Below, in pieces: positions 1 through 11,114 of a stretch of DNA of 64,000 bases. Where the stretch lies: positions 29,587,280 through 29,651,279 of the forward strand of contig NC_083605.1 of the NCBI RefSeq assembly GCF_029168945.1, read 5' to 3'. The notes below the pieces were generated by a model, which saw only the letters and a program-made list of their open reading frames with translations, was not told where the DNA came from and searched no databases. Source of the DNA: Cannabis sativa. Taxonomy: Eukaryota > Streptophyta > Magnoliopsida > Rosales > Cannabaceae. How positions within the stretch are numbered: the first letter of the stretch is position 1; each line of letters starts with the position of its first letter. Position numbers and translations under genes: made by a program.

Positions 1-2
1 TT

Positions 3-755
3 ATTTCGACAATGAAGGCTGGGCAACTATTGCAGCGTGGGTGCTTAGGGTATCTAGTTAATGTGGTTGATGACACCAAGAAAATTGAAAGAAAGCCGGA
101 GGAAACACGGGTAGTTGCTGAGTTTCTTGATGTATTTCCAGAGGAGTTACCCGGGTTACCACCACACAGAGAAATCGAATTTGTGATAGAATTAGTGCCC
201 GGAACAGCACCAGTTTCCCGCGCACCATATAGGATGGCACCATCTAAATTGAAAGAACTCAAAATAAAGTTGGAAGAATTGCTTAAGTTAGGGTTTATCA
301 GACCTAGCTACTCTCCGTGGGGCGCACCAGTTCTATTTGTTAAAAAGAAAGACGGTACTATGAGAATGTGCATAGATTACCGAGAACTGAACAAGGTGAC
401 TATAAAGAATTGGTACCCATTACCGAGGATTGACGACTTGTTTGACCAGCTTCAAGGGAAAAAGGTATTTTCTAAGATTGATCTTCGTTCAGGATACCAT
501 CAGCTAAGAATCAAAAATGAAGACATACCGAAGACAGCCTTCAGAACGAGATACGGGCATTACGAGTTCATGGTGATGTCATTTGGACTTACAAATGCCC
601 TAGCAGCTTTTATGGACCTCATGAACCGAGTCTTTAAGGAATATCTGGATCAGTTTGTCATTGTATTCATAGATGATATACTGATTTATTCTAAGACAGA
701 GGAGGAACATGAGGAGCACTTACGCTTGACCTTGCAGCGACTGAGAGAACATTAA
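3..755 (+). pseudogene. Gy1 pol, first part: reverse transcriptase N-terminal half
   Basis: Open from the window edge in the frame of position 3; the true start is upstream. It holds the post-protease linker and then the RT fingers and palm. Seen motifs are [10 protein letters not shown], the [17 protein letters not shown] block, [13 protein letters not shown] and the catalytic FIDDILIYS. The palm motif normally read [12 protein letters not shown] has Leu in place of Pro (TNALAAF), a possible inactivating change. The frame is closed by an in-frame TAA at 753-755, exactly where the family continues LRE-x-x-LYAK, so this is one nonsense codon and not a real C-terminus. Confidence 0.93.
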
Positions 756-2941
756 TTGTATGCCAAGTACAAAAAATGTGAGTTCTGGTTGTCCGAGGTT
801 GCATTTTTGGGCCACATTGTCACTAACGGGGGAATAAAAGTAGATCATGCTAAGGTTGCTGCAGTGAAAGAATGGCCTAGACCAAAGACCGCCTCAGAGG
901 TTCGAAGCTTTTTGGGTTTAGCAGGCTATTATAGAAGGTTTGTTGAGGGGTTCTCAAAGATAGCCCCACCCTTAACAGAATTAACTAGGAAGAATCTAAA
1001 ATTTTCCTGGTCAGACAAGTGTGAGCAAAGCTTCCAAGAGTTGAAGAATAGACTTATTTCAGCACCAATCCTCAGTTTACCAATAGAAGAGGGACAATTT
1101 GCGGTATATTGTGACGCATCTAAACAAGGGTTGGGTTGTGTTCTAATGCAAGAAGGGAAGGTAATTGCTTACGCTTCAAGGCAATTAAAAGAATACGAAC
1201 AGAGATACCCGACACATGACCTAGAGTTAGCCGCAGTAGTTTTTGCACTAAAAATTTGGCGTCATTATCTCTATGGAGTGAAATGTGAAATCTACACCGA
1301 TCATAAGAGTTTAAAGTACTTTTTCACCCAGAGGGAGTTAAACATGAGGCAGAGAAGATGGTTGGAGTTGGTCAAAGACTACGACTGCGAGATAATGTAC
1401 CATCCCGGTAAAGCCAATGTGGTAGCGGATGCACTCAGCCGTAGAGGTCCCGGACTAGTTTCCACTTTACAAGGAGTATCAAGGGAATTAGTGGAAGACA
1501 TGGAACGAGCTGGTATAGAGTTTATTACAGGGAAACTTGCAAAGGTCACACTTCAATCCACTTTGTTAGAAAGAATTAAGGAGGGGCAGACGACAGATCA
1601 AAAGCTCAGTGAACTAAAGCAAGAAATTTTGAATAGTGACGCCAAAGATTATGAAATATCAGACACGGGATTAATTCGGTTCAAGGGACGAATTTATGTG
1701 CCCGATAATGATGAGCTCAAGAAGGGGATATTGGTAGAAGCTCATACTACACCTTATTCAGTTCATCCCGGGACCACTAAAATGTACCATGACCTAAAAG
1801 CATTGTATTGGTGGCCTGATATGAAAAAGGATGTAGTTGAATTTGTGGCCAAATGCTTAACATGTCAACAAGTTAAAGCAGAGCATCAAAGACCAGCGGG
1901 ATTGTTACAACCACTGAAGCTCCCTGAATGGAAGTGGGAAGAGATTTCCATGGATTTCGTGACTGGATTACCTAAGACTACAAAGCAACATGACGCCATT
2001 TGGGTAGTCGTCGATAGGTATACAAAATCTGCCCATTTTCTACCAGTACGCATGACTTACTCCATGGACCATTTTGCTGAACTTTATGTGAATGAGATTG
2101 TGAGATTACATGGGGCACCGTATTTTATTGTTTGTGATCAAGATGCTCGGTTCACTTCGTCTTTTTGGGAAAGCTTACAGAGAGCAATGGGAACTCGATT
2201 GAAGTTCAGCACTGCATATCATCCAGAGACAGATGGTCAGACTGAGAGAACAAATCAGATCTTGGAAGATATGTTGAGGGCATGTGTGATAGATTTCCAA
2301 GGATCATGGAGCAAATACCTGCCTTTGATTGAATTTTCTTACAACAACAGCTATCAGCCTACTATCGGGGTAGCACCCTATGAGATGTTGTATGGAAGAA
2401 AATACAGGTCTCCACTGCATTGGGATGAGTTGGGAGAGAACAAACTCCTAGGGCAAGATGCAGTTCAGCACACCAACGAAGCTATTCAGAAGATCAGGGC
2501 TAGAATGATCACAGCTCAGAGCAGACAGAAATCTTACGCAGACCTAAAGCGGAGGGACATTGAGTTCAAAGTGGGTGATCATGTGTTTCTTCGAGTGACA
2601 CCACGAAAAGGACTCTCAGTGAAGAGATTTGGCAAGAAACGAAAACTAAGTCCCAGATATGTTAGTCCATTTCAGATATTGGACAGAGTAGGCAGTGTAG
2701 CTTATAGAATAGCTTTACTGCCATCATTATCTGGGGTGCACAATGTATTTCATGTGTCTCAACTCCGGAAATATGTGTCAGACCCATCACGTGTTTTGAG
2801 CTATGCAACACTGGGTTTGCAGGAAGACTTATCTTACAATGAACGCCCGATAAAGATTCTTGATCAAAAAGATAGGATTTTGAGAAATAAGACTATTACC
2901 TTGGTGAAAGTCCTATGGAGAAACAGTGTGGTTGAGGAAGC
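756..2941 (+). pseudogene. Gy1 pol, second part: RT thumb, RNase H, integrase, chromodomain-like region
   Basis: Continues in the same frame after the TAA. RNase H is shown by [13 protein letters not shown] and [10 protein letters not shown]. Integrase has an HHCC-type zinc region ([12 protein letters not shown] ... CLTCQQ), then the catalytic triad: D in [10 protein letters not shown] in [11 protein letters not shown] in [16 protein letters not shown]. The tail has the GPY/F-like segment ([15 protein letters not shown]), then [12 protein letters not shown] and [11 protein letters not shown], the start of the chromodomain-like end. The frame is intact to 2941, where the LTR of C1 starts in mid-codon; it reads on as unrelated LTR sequence to a stop at 2994-2996. 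The genuine last 20 codons lie at 13005-13064. Confidence 0.94.
2937..2941. repeat. Target site duplication (left) of C1
   Basis: GAAGC directly before the C1 LTR is repeated at 13005-13009 directly after the other LTR. A 5-bp duplication is what copia integrase makes, so it fixes both ends of C1. Confidence 0.95.
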
Positions 2942-4831
2942 TGTTGGAAGTTATTTTACCAGGAACTTAGATCTACTCACAAGTATGTTGATTTAACAAC
3001 CTAAATATGAACTTCTAAAACGATATGAAATTAAACACATAAGAGTATTAGAAATCTTACAGTGATTGCAGCGGAATATATATGTCTCCTCCCACTCAGA
3101 TCTCTAACCCTTGATTCCTTTCTGTAGCAGAGTATAATCAAGATCTGAGCCCGAAAGTCCTTCTTTGTTGTCTCTGAAATCTACACAGCCTTCCTCACTA
3201 TGATTGAGGTATTACTTGATGTGTGTGGGCACTACTCTAGCACTCATACATTTCGAAACAGTGAAGGAATAGAGAGAGAGAGGGTGGCGGCTCAGAGAGA
3301 ATTTTCTGAGAGAAAATTCTTTCAGAATAATGCTGTGAAAAGCTTTTTTCAGTTGTACAGATGTGTGTAACTCTGAAGCCTTTGCCTTCTATTTATAGAA
3401 GACCACCAAGGGCTATGATTGAAATTTTGAATTGAAAAAATCAAAGGGAAAAAGGAAGCTAAGTGGCCGGCCTAGGCAATGTGGAAACAAGGCTTGCCAC
3501 TTTTCCAACTTTCCTTTTCCTACACTTGATAGTTTCCTTTTTGTGAAAAATTGCCAATTCCATTGTTCAACCATATTAATGATAAATCTAATTATTTAAT
3601 AATTAAAAATAATTATCAAATAATATATTATCATTTACTTTATTAATAATGAAACTAATTAAAGTTTCCTAATTAATAAATATGCCCTTCAAAATCTCTA
3701 TTTACTGTTTTGCCCTTAATAAGTGCTAAATTCTCAAACTGACAAGTCCATCTTGAGAATTTTTAATTGATTAATTAAAATCAATTAAATGAGTCTTACA
3801 AGTAATATCATCTCAACTAGTGAGGGGACCATGGGTCTATATATCCGAGCTTCCAATAAGCAAATCTAGAATTTACCACTTAAATTCACTAACTTATTAA
3901 TTCTTCGTTGAATCCACACATAGAACTCAGAATTGCACTCTCAGTATATAGAATGCTCTATATGTTCCACCATATAGACACATTATTAGTTATCCATTGT
4001 TATAATCCTAATGTGATCAATGATCCTCTATATGGATGATCTACACTGTAAAGGGACTTAAATTACCGTAACACCCTACAATGTATTTTATCCTTAAAAC
4101 ACTTAACCCTGTATAAATGATATTTCAACTAAATGAAATGAGTACTCAATCATTTATCTCGTTTGGTTAAGCTCGAAGGAAATCATCCTTTGCTTACTAT
4201 TCGCCAGATAGAAGCTATAGATTCCATATTTATGTTAGCGCTCCCACTCAATCGCACTACCGTGTTCCCAAAATGTATGTATTGCCCAGACTAAAGATTT
4301 AGGCTTAACTAACAAATCAAAGAACACGAATAATACTCTTGAAATTAAGCCTAACCATATCAGGATTTAGATCATGTGATCTAGGATCAACTTATGATAT
4401 TGAATTGAATAGATGTTTACGGTAAGTTTCAAAATCTAATTCAAAGTTCAATATCGGTCCATTCCAATGCATACTCCATGCATCCAACCTGAGCTTTACT
4501 TTAACCTATGTTCTGGAAAGAACATAACATTTCTCCAAATGTAAGTAAACTCTGTTGTAGATTGTCATATCAGTGAAACCCAGTGTTCTGATAAATCTAG
4601 GAATACTTTATTCACATAGTCATGTTTATTTTCCACTGTGTTGACAACACAATAAACATGTTCAAGTATGTGAAAGGGGTTTGGATGAATTTATAAATCA
4701 AATAGACAAGCAATTGATTAAGTGAACCAAAACATACACAAGTGAATGAAAAATTACTTCTGTTACTTTATTGATATAGAATAATCTGGATTACATTGAA
4801 ACAGAGTTTTATTTAGGGCATAAACCCAATA
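2942..4831 (-). repeat. C1 3' LTR
   Basis: Starts TGTTGGAAGTTATT on the plus strand. The inner end reads CATAAACCCAATA where the other LTR has CATAAAACCCAACA, so the inner terminal dinucleotide is damaged (a lost A and C to T). Outer U3 is of the type shared with C3 (the segment at 4690-4790 with AAGCAATTGATTAAGTG), unlike C2, C4 and C5. Confidence 0.95.
3389..3398 (-). promoter_or_regulatory. TATA box of C1 3' LTR
   Basis: CTATAAATAG on the minus strand, conserved at the same place in nearly every LTR of the family. It is followed by the GAAGGCTTCAG-type sequence where transcription (start of R) would be expected. Position inferred from the motif. Confidence 0.7.
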
Positions 4832-4845
4832 AACTCCCACTTGCA
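4832..4845 (-). other. C1 polypurine tract
   Basis: Minus strand TGCAAGTGGGAGTT directly upstream of the 3' LTR. The same tract precedes the 3' LTRs of C2, C3, C4 and C5. Confidence 0.85.
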
Positions 4846-4860
4846 CTAATATAAAACAAA

Positions 4861-5304
4861 TCAGTACATTTCAATTAATCCTAAATTCTGACGGTGCTTT
4901 TCGAATGAAGTTACTGCCAAGACTTTGGTGAATGGATCAGCCAAGTTATCCTGCGTATCCACTTTCTCCACCAGTACATCCCCTCTTGCCACATATTCTC
5001 TGATAATATGATATTTTTTTTCTATGTGCTTACTTCTCTTGTGGCTCCGAGGTTCCTTACTGTTGGCTATAGCTCCAGTGTTATCACAAAGCAGGACTAG
5101 AGGCCTTTCCATTCCAGGAATTACACCAAGACTGGTGAAGAACTTCCTTAGCCAGACAACCTCTTTAGCTGCTTCAGCCGCAGCTATGTATTCTGCCTCC
5201 ATGGTAGAATCCGAAATCGCAGTTTGTTTAGCACTTCTCCAAACCACTGCTCCACCCCCAAGAGTAAACACCATCCCAGATGTAGATTTCCTGTCTTCAA
5301 GACA
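4861..5304 (-). pseudogene. C1 pol, C-terminal part: RNase H
   Basis: Copia RNase H, which removes the RNA strand during cDNA synthesis. Motifs: [16 protein letters not shown], the [17 protein letters not shown] core, [29 protein letters not shown] and the end LGLIEMY with its stop at 4861-4863. It is in frame with the RT part but separated by the TAG at 5305-5307, so it is a piece of one broken polyprotein. It ends just inside the polypurine tract. Confidence 0.92.
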
Positions 5305-6020
5305 TCCCTAGAAATCTGAGTCTGTATAGCCTAAGGGATTCAAAGCACCACCCTTGTAGACTAATACATAATCTCTTGTACTCTTTAAGTATTTCAAAAT
5401 ATACTTAACCGCGTTCCAATGTACCCTTCCTGGATTTGACTGATACCTGCTCACGATTCCAACTGCATAGCAGATGTCAGGTCTAGTGCATAGCATCGCA
5501 TACATTAGACTCCCAACTGCAGAAGCATAAGGAATTTTTGCCATGTCTTCTATCTCTTGAGGATCAGTAGGACACTGTTCCTTAGATAGACGGATACCAT
5601 GTCTAGAGGGCATGTTTGCCCCTTTGGTATTGGTCATGGAAAATCTCTCAAGAACTTTGTCAATGTAAGCTGTTTGAGAGAGAGCAAGGGATATGTTCTT
5701 CCGGTTTCTGACAATCTGAATACCAAGAACATAGGCTGCCTCACCCAAGTCTTTCATGTCGAATTGAGTGTCAAGCCATTCCTTGATGTGAGTCATTTTC
5801 TTGACATTGTTTCCAATGATCAAAATGTCATCAACATAAAGGACCAGGAATACTACTATTTGGTTTTCCTTGAGTTGGTAAACACAAGGTTCATCTTCAT
5901 TCTGATGAAAGTCGTAGGTCTTGATGATCTCATCAAACCTTTTGTTCCATGAGCGAGAAGCTTGCTTAAGCCCATATATGGACCTATTTAATTTGCAAAC
6001 TTTATTCTCCCCGCCTGTGA
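5305..6020 (-). pseudogene. C1 pol: reverse transcriptase, C-terminal half
   Basis: Contains NKVCKLNRSIYGLKQASRSW, the catalytic LYVDDILIIG box, MKDLGEAAYVLGIQI and the connection YASAVGSLMYAMLCTRPDI, all typical of copia RT. A frameshift close to 6015-6020 separates it from the N-terminal half: the upstream frame runs from MEQPEGYV into HRRGE and a stop. It is closed by a TAG at 5305-5307 after YTDSDF, where the family normally has Gln. Frame and order match the homologous region of C3 at 29172-30120. Confidence 0.92.
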
Positions 6021-7024
6021 AGAACATAACCTTCCGGTTGCTCCATATAGATGGTTTCTTCAAGAAGCCCATTAAGAAAGGCTGTCTTGACATCCATTTG
6101 CCAAATTTCATAATCTAAAGCGGCAGCTATGGAGAGAAGAATTCGGATGGATTTGAGCATGGCAACAGGACTAAAAGTTTCCTCATAGTCCACACCTTCT
6201 CTTTGGGTATAACCCTTGGCAACCAGTCTAGCTTTGAAAGTTTTGACTTCGCCTCCAGCACCTCTTTTCTTCTTGTAGACCCATTTACATCCAATTGGAC
6301 GAAAATCTTCAGGTGGTTCTACATATTCCCAGACTTTGTTCTTTTTCATGGAATCCATTTCTGAATCCATACCGGCTGACCATCGCTTCCGTTGCGGACT
6401 TGCCATTGCCTGTTTATAGGTCAATGGGTCGTCATCAATACCGTCACCAACAACCATATTGATTTCACCATCCAAGCCATAACGAGATGGTTTTGTGGAA
6501 ACCCTCCCACTATGACGAGGAGCGGTGACCTTCTCAACAGAAGCTTTAGTAGTAATTTTCTCAGTTGCTACAACTGAGGGAGTGGGATGTTCCTCTTCTT
6601 GAGTAGAAGAAGATGGTACATTTGAAGGAACAGTATCTGTGAGCATTTCCTCTAATACAATTTCACTTTTCGGTTTGTTGTCTTTCATATAGTTGTCTTC
6701 AAGGAAAGTAGCATTTGTAGAAACAAACACTTTGTTATCCTTGTAACTATAGAATAGTCCACCCCTAGTCTCTTTAGAATTTCCGACAAACATGCAAACC
6801 TCAGTTCGCGATTCCAGTTTGCCTTCTTTCTTTCTTAAGACGTGAGCAGGGCACCCCCAAATCCTATAATGGCGCAAACTAGGTGTGCGACCATTCCATA
6901 GTTCGACGGGTGTCTTAGGGACTGCTTTAGATGGAACAACATTTAAAATGTCGTTTGCCATTTGAATAGCATATCCCCAGAAGGACGTAGACAGAGTTGA
7001 GTAACTCAGCATAGACCTAACCAT
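6002..7024 (-). pseudogene. C1 pol: integrase C-terminus and reverse transcriptase N-terminal half
   Basis: About 340 codons open. The first third is the copia integrase tail (MVRSMLSYSTLSTSFWGYA, VPKTPVELWNGRTPSLRHY, RIWGCPAHV). A low-complexity linker rich in Ser, Thr, Pro and Glu follows, then the RT start (WSAGMDSEMDSMKKNKVW, PIGCKWVYKKKRG, FKARLVAKGYTQREGVDYEE, QMDVKTAFLNG). It is out of frame with the integrase core upstream and with the RT palm downstream, so it is bounded by two frameshifts. The Met used as start is internal to the polyprotein. Confidence 0.92.
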
Positions 7025-7026
7025 TT

Positions 7027-7827
7027 TTAAGAGAGTGCGATTTCTTCTTTACGCAACTCCATTCGCCGTGGAGTGCTAGGGGCAGTATATTGGGATTCAA
7101 TTCCAAGTTCAATTAAATGATCTTTGAACTGCATATCCATATATTCTCCACCCCTATCAGTTCGCAAGATCTTTAATGTTTTACCTAATTGGTTTTGAGC
7201 CAAAGCATGAAATTCCTGAAACTTTTCAAACGTTTCAGATTTCTTTTGCATTAGGTAAAGAAAACTATATCTAGAGAAATCGTCAATGAAAGTGACGAAA
7301 TACTCATAACCTCCTCTGGCTTTTACATTCAGCAGTCCGCAAACATCTGAATGTACTAACCCTAGGGGTTCTTTGGCACGCTCTCCCTTTGCAGAGAAAG
7401 AACGTTTGGTCATTTTTCCTTCTAGGCAAGACTCGCAGACTGGCAGCTCTCCTAAGACGACATTTTTCAATGGACCGTCTTTGGTTAGCCTATTGAGTCT
7501 ATCAAAGCCTATATGACCTAAACGTAAATGCCATAGATAAGTTTGATCATCATTATCAATCTCTTTTCTCTTAAGGCTTCTAGGTTTAGCTACATTGAAA
7601 AGTTCAGTATTTAGTGAGATTTGAGTATCAGGTCTTAAAACATAAAGCCCTCGTTCCATGTTTGCAACACATATATGAAATCCATTACGAGAAATTGAAC
7701 AATTTGAACTCGAAAAATTCAATATATAAAATTGTGTCTGTAAACATGAAACACTAATCAAGTTTCTACTAAAATTAGGAATATATAAGACATTCTCTAA
7801 AAGTAAAAACTTCTTAGAATTAAACTT
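7027..7827 (-). pseudogene. C1 pol: GAG-pre-integrase zinc region and integrase core
   Basis: The HHCC region is HLRLGHIGFDRL ... CESCLEGKMTKRSF. The catalytic Asp residues are in LVHSDVCG and ILRTDRGGEY. The third acidic residue should follow about 35 residues later, but a 1-bp loss near 7065 changes the frame (STPRRMELRK...) and the original frame also has a TAA in place of the catalytic-region Glu codon, so the core is dead. Upstream it is in frame with the protease part, broken only by a TGA at 7828-7830. Confidence 0.92.
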
Positions 7828-8559
7828 GATTCAGGCTGTTCCTCTTGCTTTAACTGATACCAACTCGCCATTTCCAACTTTAAGCTTTAACTCATCTGGG
7901 TGAAGATTCTCCCAAGTTTCAAGTATTTGTAATGAAGAACATACATGGTTAGTAGATCCAGAATCAACAATCCAGGAGGATTTGTCGTTCTCTAAAACAC
8001 ATGATTCAAATACAAAAGCATCACCTTCGTTTGAATTGTCTAGAAGCCTGGGACATTGTTCTTCTTTATGTCCCTTTCCATTACAATTCGCACATAGAAC
8101 ATGATGTCTGATAATTGTATTTGAAGAAGCAGCTTTGTTAGAGCCCTCATGCTTAATCTTCTTCCTCTGATTAGAGCTTGCAATGCTAGGAGGTCTCATT
8201 GCAATCAGATCCCGCTCATGGGCCCTCAACTTAGACTCGAGTTTGTCCATGTCGGAGGAGTTAGGATTGTTCAATAAATAATATAGAACAAAACTGTTAT
8301 ACTCCTGAGGAAGACTATAAAGTATGAGTTTTACCCATTGTTCCTTTGATAAATCAATTCCTAGTAGATTTGCCTTTTGGAATTTCAGATTCATCAACAA
8401 TAGGTGCGAGTTAATGCAACTACCAGGATGCATTTTCACACTATTGAGTTCTTTTGCAAAGATACTAACTAGGAGTGGATCGGGATGAGGGTTATTCATA
8501 TTGGCACTACAACATATCAATAAACAGAAGTAAGGTTTTAGTTCTATAAATTCATACAC
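7828..8559 (-). pseudogene. C1 gag remnant and protease
   Basis: The N-terminal part is weakly gag-like (a start MNNPHPDPLLVSIFAKE near 8500, then KMHPGSCINSH and SLPQEYNSFVL). A CCHC knuckle CANCNGKGHKEEQC and the aspartic protease motif WIVDSGSTNHVC follow. The frame ends at a TGA (7828-7830) and continues in frame into integrase. The step from the gag start directly to the KMHPG block suggests that about a hundred residues of N-terminal gag are missing. I infer this from usual copia gag layout; C3 shows the same join. Confidence 0.85.
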
Positions 8560-8645
8560 AGGTTCAGAAAATAAACAATCACTTATGTTATAAAAATACT
8601 AAATCTAACATAGTTTATTTTCCAAGGTTTCCAACGAACTGATAC

Positions 8646-8785
8646 AGTGTCCCGTTTAGTCGAGAGTCAAAGCATCATCCATTGAATAGAGTTGTCAATT
8701 CATCTAAAATGTCAAACAGTCTAGCAACCTTTTATTCGATCAAGATTGGAATTCAGCGTTGTCTCGTTTAGGCGAGAGTCAAGGC
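8646..8785 (-). repeat. Paired GACTCTCGCCTAAACGGGAC leader boxes, C1
   Basis: Two imperfect copies about 110 bp apart (8648-8672 and 8757-8783), just upstream of gag, reading TTGACTCTCG-C/A-CTAAACG-G/A-GACA on the minus strand. The same pair, at similar spacing, is present in C2, C3, C4 and C5. Function unknown. Confidence 0.75.
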
Positions 8786-10719
8786 AATTCTATCTTATGA
8801 GCTTCTACCATTGTTTCGTATTCTTATAAGTCTTACATAGTCGCCACCATTAGGGTGGTCATGAACCATATAAATAAACCTATAAGAATACTTATCTTTC
8901 GAGATTAAACGGCGCTAACTTGCTAATGAACATTCCTCCATTAGGGAGGATTACTCACTAAAACAATAGCTATGTAAAACCAACAATGGAGATCGAATTT
9001 CTCTTTGATTAAAGCTCATTATTTAATCATGTATTTTGTTTAATCATTTATATTCCATATCTTAATAATGAAATATTACAAATTAAAGTAAAAACTTTAA
9101 TTAAATTTCAAAAATGGAATAATTTTGAAAAATATCTTATTTAAGTTGTTTAGAAAATCTAAATACCCAACTTAAAATATTCTTCAAACAATGACTTAAT
9201 TAAATATTACCAATCAAGTAGTAACCACTTAATTTAGAAGATATTCCATTTTAAGTTCCCATATTTAGAAAATATCAACTTAAAAAATATCTAAAGAATC
9301 TCAATAACCAATTTCCAAAAATTCCTCAACTTAATTTATAATAGGAAATTCAAAAATATTCAAATCTAAGTTGATTTGATAGATTTAACTAAATCTCAAC
9401 TTAAATAGGAATATTTAATGAAATTATAAAATTAAGATTCAGAAAGAATTTATATGGTTATAATTCCATATTTAATTAAAAACAAGAAAAATACATATAG
9501 CTTTCCAGAATATGACTATTCAAACTATGTTTTTCTTAAATTAATTTCAAGGAAGAATGAAATTAATTATGTTGCTAATCAATCTTTTATTAGGTCAAAC
9601 TAATATAATTAACCTATCACAGTTATCCAAATTAGGCAAATGGGCCTTCACAATTGGGGTTGTTCATGTGAGGGGGAGCTGCGTCCAGTATGTCGCACCC
9701 ACTTCTAAGGCTCCCAACTCTCACACAAGGCCCAAAAGAGAGGAATTTAACCTTAAAATGAATAACTGTTATTAATTGAATAGGCTCACAACTAAATGAG
9801 CCTAAATAAAATCTATCAGTTATGATATTTTATTTAGCAACAACCACCTATATGTATCTATAATAAAAATTAAACATATAGGCTCACACATGCATACACA
9901 TTTGGATGGATCCTATCATGTTGCTAGGTCATACACAGATGAAAGAAGTTTGTAAAAATTACCTGTTACAAATTATTTACTTGATCTATCATCAATTGAA
10001 CCTTTGGTTAAAATTAGATCATCTGATCTATCATCAAGTTAACCAAGGCAATTTAGATCAAGCAATAATAGGTTTTAGAAAACTTACAAACAATCTAAAA
10101 CACATACTCCTACAACAAGGTTAGATTTGGATAGTTGGATGTAGGATTTATTTAATTTTAATCATTTATTTCGAAAAATAAAAATAAAATTAAACCTACC
10201 ATTTTGAAAAATTAGGTTTTGGGTAACCTAAATGTCATTTCAAAATAAATTGCTAACTTTCCTTTTAAATTTCATGTTATTTAATAAATTAAATAATAAA
10301 ATAGAAAATGGTAAATACATACCCTTTTCTTGTTTTACAATTTAATTTAATTAAAAAAATAACAAAATTTAAAAGTTAACAAAAATACCTTATTTCATCT
10401 TTTAAAATTATCATGATTATTATGATCTTATTTTAATTAAGGTCAAGTTACCAAAAAAAATTAATATCTGACCTTAAAAAAAATAAAATAATCAAATTTT
10501 AAAGGAAATAAGAAAAAGGTAAGCAAAACTTGATTTTTTCCTATTTTCAAAATCAAATTACACTAATATCTAAAATTAATTTTAAAATTAAAATTAATTT
10601 ATTTCTGATAATTAGATTTGAAATTTGAAAAACAAAAATCAACATACAAAACTACACAAAAAATCGGAATTTAATTCCATGAAATAGCATGAAAAATCGA
10701 AAAAATTGGAAAATTGGAT

Positions 10720-10850
10720 GAACTGTACGGATGGCATGCTGTGCATGGCCATCCGCGCGCGGATCCAAGGTGCATGACCGAGAGATCACGGCGCAGGGAG
10801 GCTGCAAGCAGCCATTCCGCGCGCGTGATGAGTTGCTCGTCACCCCGATT
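10720..10850 (-). other. GC-rich hairpin block near primer site, C1
   Basis: Contains a hairpin ATGGCATGC-TGT-GCATGGCCAT (10731-10752, one bulged G), a perfect palindrome ATCCGCGCGCGGAT (10751-10764) and a perfect stem GGCTGCAAGCAGCC (10800-10813). It stands out from the surrounding AT-rich leader. C3 has the counterpart at 55187-55312. A role in genome dimerisation or packaging is plausible by position but is inference. Confidence 0.7.
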
Positions 10851-11100
10851 TTTCCAATTTTCAAAAAATCATAACTAATTCAAATTAAATCGAAATCGAG
10901 TTCTGTAAAAAAGTAAATTGCTTAGAATTTTCCAAACTATCCAACAAAAATAATTACAGAATAAAAACAGTAACCATTTTTTCCAGAATTCACAAACAAC
11001 ATTCAAACATCAATATGACACTCAAAGCAACATGATACCATCCAAAAAACAAGCAAATCGTTTTAAGTCCAAATTTCTTGCAAGCAAATCAATTACCATG

Positions 11101-11112
11101 GCTCTGGTGCCA
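11101..11112 (-). other. C1 primer binding site
   Basis: Minus strand TGGCACCAGAGC, two bases inside the 5' LTR end. The usual plant site complementary to initiator Met-tRNA is TGGTATCAGAGC; this copy differs at two positions. Confidence 0.85.
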
Positions 11113-11114
11113 GT

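Larger units (their letters stand above)
8560..11094 (-). other. C1 5' leader (untranslated, AT-rich)
   Basis: Minus-strand leader between primer site and gag with no credible coding frame. In element order it holds: a GC-rich hairpin block (10720-10850) in very AT-rich sequence; a conserved block with TGGGCC/GGCCCA motifs (9641-9734); leader subtype A sequence with CCTCCATTAGGGAGGATTA (8934-8953); and two copies of a GACTCTCG-type box (8648-8783). The same order occurs in C2 to C5. Short open frames here on the plus strand are not conserved. Confidence 0.75.

Noticed and set aside
9557..10124. Short plus-strand frames in the C1 leader
   Set aside because: Antisense to the leader, without counterparts in other copies.
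10652..10864. 70-codon frame in the GC-rich block of C1, and the one at 55133-55327 in C3
   Set aside because: Both cover structured non-coding leader; the two predicted proteins do not resemble each other in a codon-preserving way.
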